A stretch of 64,000 nt of DNA, from assembly GCA_911728455.2 (NCBI GenBank), contig OU452221.1:4988290-5052289 (forward strand). Reading direction: 5' to 3'. This DNA comes from Marthasterias glacialis (taxonomy: Eukaryota > Echinodermata > Asteroidea > Forcipulatida > Asteriidae). The translations under genes were made by a program, and so were the position numbers. Shown here in pieces: positions 60,601-64,000 of this stretch. The notes below the pieces were generated by a model. It was not told the origin of the DNA and made no database searches. It saw only the letters and a list, made by a program, of their open reading frames with translations. The stretch's first letter is position 1. The number at the start of each line of letters is the position of its first letter.

Positions 60601-61703
60601 ACGGTGACTGTGCAACTACCAACGACCAGTATTTTCTGTCCAGTGTAGGTACGTAGTTCCACATCACTTTTCCGGAGGACCGGTTTGTTGACTGCGAATA
60701 CTGATTTGTATGTGGTTTCACTGATAATCGATACCGACGCACCAGTATCGATTTCCATCGGCACCGAATTCCCATTAATTGTTACGTTTACAAGTAACGG
60801 TGGTTCCTTGGTTTGTGAGGAAGTCTTATACATAGTATAGTTACTAGCAGCTGGTACACTTTCCTCATTATCGACCTTCTCCTCTATGTTGTACGTGTTG
60901 TGTTTCGTGTTGAACTTAGATTTGGTCGGTACTTGGGCGGGTTTACCACTCCGGCACACTTTGGCCAGATGTCCCTGTTTACCGCAGGTGTGACAGTTAT
61001 ACGAGCGAGCTCTGCAATTCTGAGACGTGTGATCAGTTCGTCCACACCGATAGCACTTGCTTACATTTCCGTGTGTAGGTGTCTGTGCTTTGGCCAGGCT
61101 CCGAACTTTGGGCCTAGTACTACTGGATACTTTGTGTGCTAGCTGCTGTGGCAAACTGACTGATTCCATTGCAGTGTGCTTCTGTATGTCCTTAGAATTC
61201 TTCTCCGCTAATTCCATTGCCTGAGCTATTTCCCAAGCCTTCTGTAACTGTAGTGAAGATTCTGACAACAGCCTGCGCTGAATGCGATTATCACTGATTC
61301 CGCACACTAAGCGATCTCTCAACATGTCGTTCAGTGTGTCCCCATACTCACAATGCTGTGCAAGGCGACGCAGTTCTGCAACAAATTCTGCGACTGACTG
61401 TCCCTGCTGCCTCATACATGAATTAAACTTGTACCTTTCCACGATCACAGATGGTTTGGGGTGGAAGTGATTTTTGGTGAGAGAAATTATTTCCTCAAAA
61501 GTCTTGTCGCCTGGTTTATCTGGCGCAACGAGGCTCGCAATCAGCTTGTATGTATCCGCACCGCAGACACTGAGTAATATGGCTCTCTGCTTACCCAGAT
61601 CCTGGACATCATTGGCCTCAAAGAACTGCTTTAGCCGCTCCACATACAGCCGCCATGTCTCCCTCTCGGCGTGAAACTCGCCTACGTTACCGAAGGTATT
61701 CAT
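57678..61703 (-). CDS. Gypsy gag-pol polyprotein, 1341 aa, single intact frame
   Basis: Residues 1-215 are a Gag-like region. Two CCHC zinc knuckles follow at 217-230 (CYRCGRTDHTSQNC) and 237-250 (CHTCGKQGHLAKVC). The aspartic protease motif is IDTGAS at 318-323. Reverse transcriptase spans about 445-640, with KLDLSHAYLQL (537-547) and FLDD (599-602). RNase H has CDASPYGVG (748-756), E790 and D815. Integrase has the HHCC finger (H968, H971, C1001, C1004) and the DDE triad D1032, D1086, E1122 with 35 residues between the last two. A GPY/F-like module starts at about 1221 (GPRWLAG). No chromodomain is seen. There is no frameshift between gag and pol, and no stop, so all parts could be made as one polyprotein. 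The start codon overlaps the primer-binding site. Confidence 0.96.
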   Translation of the reverse strand: MNTFGNVGEFHAERETWRLYVERLKQFFEANDVQDLGKQRAILLSVCGADTYKLIASLVAPDKPGDKTFEEIISLTKNHFHPKPSVIVERYKFNSCMRQQGQSVAEFVAELRRLAQHCEYGDTLNDMLRDRLVCGISDNRIQRRLLSESSLQLQKAWEIAQAMELAEKNSKDIQKHTAMESVSLPQQLAHKVSSSTRPKVRSLAKAQTPTHGNVSKCYRCGRTDHTSQNCRARSYNCHTCGKQGHLAKVCRSGKPAQVPTKSKFNTKHNTYNIEEKVDNEESVPAASNYTMYKTSSQTKEPPLLVNVTINGNSVPMEIDTGASVSIISETTYKSVFAVNKPVLRKSDVELRTYTGQKILVVGSCTVTVQYNSQTATLPLLVASGQGPNLLGRDWLRHLQLAWHTIRQVRQASSVSEITERYSELFRDELGELKGQTVHLNMEADAKPRFCKARTVPFAMKQRVEEELDRLQKEGVIEPVTFSRWAAPIVPVVKESGKMRICGDYKATVNQSANVDTYPLPRVEELFAAMTGGKTFSKLDLSHAYLQLVLDEESRELVTINTHRGLFQYTRMPFGISAAPAIFQRTIESLLADIPQAVAFLDDVLVTGHTETEHIANLEKVLNRLQNAGLRLKREKCEFFAPEVVYLGHRINAAGLHPTMEKVQAVRDAPVPRNVTELKSYLGLLNYYGRFLPNLSSVLAPLHCLLRKHTRWSWKPEHEKSFRTSKELLMSAKVLVHYDPEKELVLSCDASPYGVGAVLAHRLSDGSEHPVAYASRSLSPPERNYSQLDKEGLAMIFGVKKFHQYVYGRKFEISTDHKPLLGLFSEERAIPPMASSRIQRWALTLAAYDYRLVYKPGHLNGNADALSRLPLPQTLAHTPIPADYVMVMDHLESTPVSPDKVRLWTGRDPVLSQVRYFLMNNWPQNSRDKVFKPYSCRQTELSVQDGCIMWGSRVVIPPQGRQQIINELHESHPGISRMKSLGRSYVWWPNMDKDLEDKVKQCTACQLSRKTPPVAPLHPWEWPRRPWSRLHLDYAGPFMGRMFLIIVDAHSKWLDIHAMHGATSQATVEKLRQTFSTHGLPEIIVTDNGSNFTSAEFEEFLRLNGIKHVRSAPFHPSSNGLAERAVQSFKAGMKRMSGGTVETKLSRFLMTYRITPHATTGLSPAQMLMNRQPRTRLDLVRPDIERRVNNKQFAQKENHDKHAKPRLFNVNDNVYAQNFAHGPRWLAGRIIAVTGHRVYTVQLEDGRVWKRHIDHIRFRHVSSTPVLDPVFPTSSLEREEMVGEQPTVQLDSETAPVQQPAIEEQIPKPVEQTSPQNTEPQNELRRSTRIHNKPDRYGFPDL

Positions 61704-61719
61704 CCCATCCTCGTCGCCA
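61702..61719 (-). other. Primer-binding site, tRNA-Ser(GCT) type
   Basis: On the + strand ATCCCATCCTCGTCGCCA equals the last 18 nt (with CCA) of metazoan tRNA-Ser(GCT), as I know that tRNA. It is two bases inside the 5' LTR. Its last two bases fall within the gag-pol start codon. Confidence 0.88.
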
Positions 61720-61721
61720 AT

Positions 61722-61880
61722 TGTTATATATCAGACAGTACGCGTTATTTTGGGAAACCAACTGTGGATTTATTTGTTAAACTGACATGACAGGAGCCAT
61801 CTTAGAACTGAACATTGGCATGACAAAGAATGGCCAAATGAGGGCGCTAACACAATTTGCTCTATCTTCAGGTTACTACA
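61722..61880 (-). repeat. 5' LTR of the Gypsy element
   Basis: 159 bp, identical to the 3' LTR, with CATTG at 61881-61885 completing the 5-bp target duplication. Promoter elements were not identified with confidence. Confidence 0.97.
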
Positions 61881-61902
61881 CATTGTGGTGCAAAATTTGT
61901 TA

Positions 61903-62040
61903 CTAAGGCTGTGTCCGAATTGACGACAGCTTCGGCAGTGGATCGCTGATAAGGCTTCTTCCTTCAATTCACTACTGCACCGGCAGTGCCGAAAGCCATA
62001 GCCATCCCATGGCTGAAGCCACTTGATTCGGATGTGCCCT
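61903..62040. mobile_element. MITE family R, copy 2
   Basis: AGGCTGTGTCCGAATTGACG on the left and TTGATTCGGATGTGCCC on the right are imperfect inverses. CAGCTTCGGCAGTGG / CCGGCAGTGCCGAAAG pair inside. It matches 38808-38935. Confidence 0.65.
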
Positions 62041-62137
62041 ATAATGGATATGCACAACCATTTTCCTTTTACGGCCGTTTTGACCACACTGAGGGCGCTG
62101 TTGTACATATCTCTGTGGGAATCATGATGTCAGATGC

Positions 62138-62326
62138 ATAAGGTCTATAGACCTTATGCATTGACGTCACCACGCCGCCATCTTAGAGGTAAAACGACGA
62201 TGTAACAATGGAAAACGCACATCTTTGTACGCGCGGCGCACAGGATGGGCCAATGAGCAACCTTCTTTTGACCTCTAGACGAGGGCGCCCTACTCAAACG
62301 ACGTCATGTGCATAAGGTCTATTGTT
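62138..62326. mobile_element. MITE with ATAGACCTTATGCA ends
   Basis: TATAGACCTTATGCATTGACG at left and GACGTCATGTGCATAAGGTCTATT at right are inverted. The left end is doubled head-to-head: ATGCATAAGGTCTATAGACC TTATGCAT. CCGCCATCTTAGAGG and GACCTCTAGACGAGG lie inside. Confidence 0.75.
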
Positions 62327-62612
62327 GTAATAAAACCGTCATCAATATTTAACATTAACAATGTTTGTTACCATTATGAATTTAATCATTTATGGCTTTC
62401 CCCTCCAATATTATCAGTCTGACTCTGACCATCTCTAACCTGGGCCCAATTTCACAGACCTGCTTAACGGCAAATTTTGTGCTTAGTTTTGCAATTCTCG
62501 TGTCATGATATTGCTACTATCACTAACCGTAAAGTGTAAGACACTAAAAGGCAAGTTAACCATGCAAATCCTTGGTGAAGGCACAAGCTGGCAGTCAAAT
62601 TATCTTGCTAAC

Positions 62613-63286
62613 TAGACCCAGTTACTGGGGCGCTGTACTCCTTTTAAAAAAATTTTGACATTATCTGTCGTACTAGCGCCCCAGTAAACAATATGTAGTA
62701 ACTGCGACGGTCAGGAGGATTTAAATTCTTATGTTACGACTGTTTTCTGACTTGAAAAAAGTCGTATTAACGCTGTGGGATCACGTGTTCGCTGATGCCC
62801 GGACTTGAATATTGTTTTGCGCAGTCAACGCAGGATACCAGTCAACGAACACCACAAAGTTCCATTGGTCATGATTGCCGAGCGCGTGCTGTACAATGTT
62901 GCCATTGTGGGGTCGTTGACACAGCTGGTATCCTGCATTGACTGCGCAAAACAATATTCAAGTCCGGGCATCAGCGAACACGTGATCCCGCTGCGTTAAT
63001 ACGACTTTTTTCAAGTCAGAAAACAGTCGTAACATTAGAAATCAAAATGGCGATTGTAACGGCAGGGTTGTCAGAGGCCCTAAAAATGATCGTGAGTACA
63101 ATTAAATGCATTTTATTACATCATAAACACTTGAAGAAGACAGTAGGCGAATTTTGAGCAATTCTGTTGAGTCTAAGGCATTTTTTTTAACAGAGGTGAT
63201 TTAAATTCTCCTGACTGTCGCAGTTACTACATATTGTTTACTGGAGTACAGTAAAAAGGAGTACAGCGTCCCAGTTACTGGGTCTA
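62613..63286. mobile_element. Foldback element family H, 674 bp, 9-bp target duplication
   Basis: The ends are TAGACCCAGTTACTGGG...CCCAGTTACTGGGTCTA. Outer arms of about 110 bp (62613-62726 and about 63180-63286) enclose a second, very long hairpin with arms 62726-62850 and 62911-63040 and a loop of about 60 nt. It is flanked by CTTGCTAAC (62604-62612) and CTTACTAAC (63287-63295). There is no transposase. Confidence 0.82.
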
Positions 63287-63352
63287 CTTACTAACCTGTG
63301 AAATATGCTTACGCTTAACCAAATTTTGGCGTTATATAGTTAGCACATTTGC

Positions 63353-63495
63353 TAGACCCAGTAACTGGGACACTGTACTCCTTTTTTGAGATTTTGACAT
63401 TATCTGTCGTACTTTTTTGAGATTTTGACATTATCTTTCGTACTAGTACGACAGATACACATGTAATGTCAAAATCTCAAAAAAGGAGAAGTCTA
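63353..63495. mobile_element. Foldback element family H, 143 bp, 9-bp target duplication
   Basis: It starts TAGACCCAGTAACTGGGACAC and ends GGAGAAGTCTA. Inside, TTTTGAGATTTTGACATTATC is present twice on the left and inverted on the right. CACATTTGC is duplicated exactly at 63344-63352 and 63496-63504. Confidence 0.82.
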
Positions 63496-64000
63496 CACAT
63501 TTGCTTACCGTTAAGTTGCGCTATGAAATGGTTTCGCATCAGACTGCCTTTTATTTGACGTATTTTGACAGTTTTTTAAAAATCGTTTTTCACGTTTTCA
63601 AGCCTTTACAATTGTTCAAACTGCCTGTTCCCCGGTGAATACATTCTTCAACCCTTTCCAGATAGGCATAAATCTGTACACTAGTAATCAATAGACAGTA
63701 GATATTTACCTAAATTCATGGATATAGAGTGGCAGTCGGATGCGACAATTTAGCCAAGGTTTATTATTAACATTCCAATGTAAATCAGCTCAACAACTAA
63801 TTATTAAATTATGCTATCTACCTGACTTCACTGAGTAAACTGCAATCGGAGTCCTTAATTCTCTCTGATCTGAGGATCAAGAGGAGTAGTGTGTAAAGCT
63901 TGTTTACCGTGGATGAAGCACATGTGTGCTAGCGCCCTCTCTTGTCTGAACTATAACTCACTGGTAACCGATATACCACTAATAATTCACAACGAACCTT

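Larger units (their letters stand above)
57181..61880 (-). mobile_element. Full-length Ty3/Gypsy LTR retrotransposon, 4.7 kb
   Basis: Both LTRs, a primer-binding site, polypurine tract, intact gag-pol and a CATTG target duplication are present. Its orientation is minus, the same as TAMM41. The LTRs are very short (159 bp). A single gag-pol frame, a tRNA-Ser primer and short LTRs fit the Mag-like branch of Gypsy elements; this placement is an inference from structure and not from a tree. Confidence 0.97.
62450..63535. mobile_element. MITE family G copy split by two family H insertions
   Basis: The outer parts GGGCCCAATTTCACAGACCTG (left) and GCTTACCGTTAAGTTGCGCT ATGAAATGG (right), plus the middle ACCTGTGAAATATGCTTACG, read as one element once 62613-63286 and 63353-63495 and one copy of each 9-bp duplication are taken out. 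Confidence 0.68.
61881..64000. other. Region upstream of TAMM41 beyond the Gypsy insertion
   Basis: It contains MITE families R, G and H (listed) and about 460 bp at the right end (63536-64000) in which I see no gene or repeat. The original TAMM41 promoter may be split between 56995-57180 and this region. Confidence 0.5.

Noticed and set aside
57718..61674. Several + strand frames across the retrotransposon
   Set aside because: They are antisense shadows of the intact gag-pol frame.
57181..61880. Idea that the element is an endogenous retrovirus with an env gene
   Set aside because: Between the gag-pol stop and the polypurine tract there are only about 325 bp and no second open frame, so there is no envelope gene.
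62805..62999. 64-codon open frame
   Set aside because: It lies wholly inside the large hairpin of a foldback element and has no similarity to a protein.

Overview
This is a 64 kb piece of a metazoan nuclear genome. It has split genes with GT-AG introns, a long-intron gene structure, an intact metazoan Ty3/Gypsy element, several tRNA-derived SINE families and dozens of small hairpin or terminal-inverted-repeat (MITE-like) elements. The repeat landscape and the gene sequences suggest an invertebrate deuterostome, most likely an echinoderm such as a sea star. That is an inference and not a proven assignment. No bacterial-style operons, rRNA or CRISPR are present.

Three host genes are supported. 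(1) A + strand gene with WD40-like beta-propeller sequence, incomplete at its 5' end. Five exons (147-251, 1565-1676, 2932-3034, 35134-35228, 36784-36875) join in matching phases. Its third intron is about 32 kb. (2) Inside that intron, on the opposite strand, lies an intronless 911-residue single-pass membrane protein with signal peptide, Thr/Pro-rich stalk, LRR domain, Ig domain, FN3 domain and a long cytoplasmic tail (14409-17144). A TATA box lies upstream, and a possible poly(A) signal lies inside a MITE downstream. (3) A complete minus-strand TAMM41 gene (mitochondrial CDP-diacylglycerol synthase, needed for cardiolipin) is reconstructed from eight exons at 48290-56994, giving about 329 residues.

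Immediately upstream of TAMM41 (187 bp from its start codon, same orientation) sits a 4.7 kb Ty3/Gypsy retrotransposon (57181-61880). It has two identical 159-bp LTRs, a 5-bp target duplication, a tRNA-Ser(GCT)-type primer site, a polypurine tract and a single intact 1341-codon gag-pol frame, so it looks like a very recent and possibly active copy.

The rest is repeats. The most interesting set is a family seen at 1.3, 17.5-19.1, 29.0-29.3 and 51.1-51.4 kb. The 51 kb copy is a 123-bp-arm palindrome with a 12-bp target duplication and a hammerhead-ribozyme-like core, and its tail is homologous to the monomer of a 68-bp satellite that has expanded to about 22 copies at 17.6-19.1 kb. This suggests a Penelope-like or retrozyme-like element giving rise to a satellite. 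A second family, foldback elements ending TAGACCCAGT, makes 9-bp target duplications (Mutator-like) and has inserted twice in one older MITE at 62.4-63.5 kb. Long tandem arrays lie at 30.2, 33.4, 34.4, 46.6 (16-bp unit, about 47 copies) and 52.3 kb. Many of the long open frames in the window come only from these arrays.
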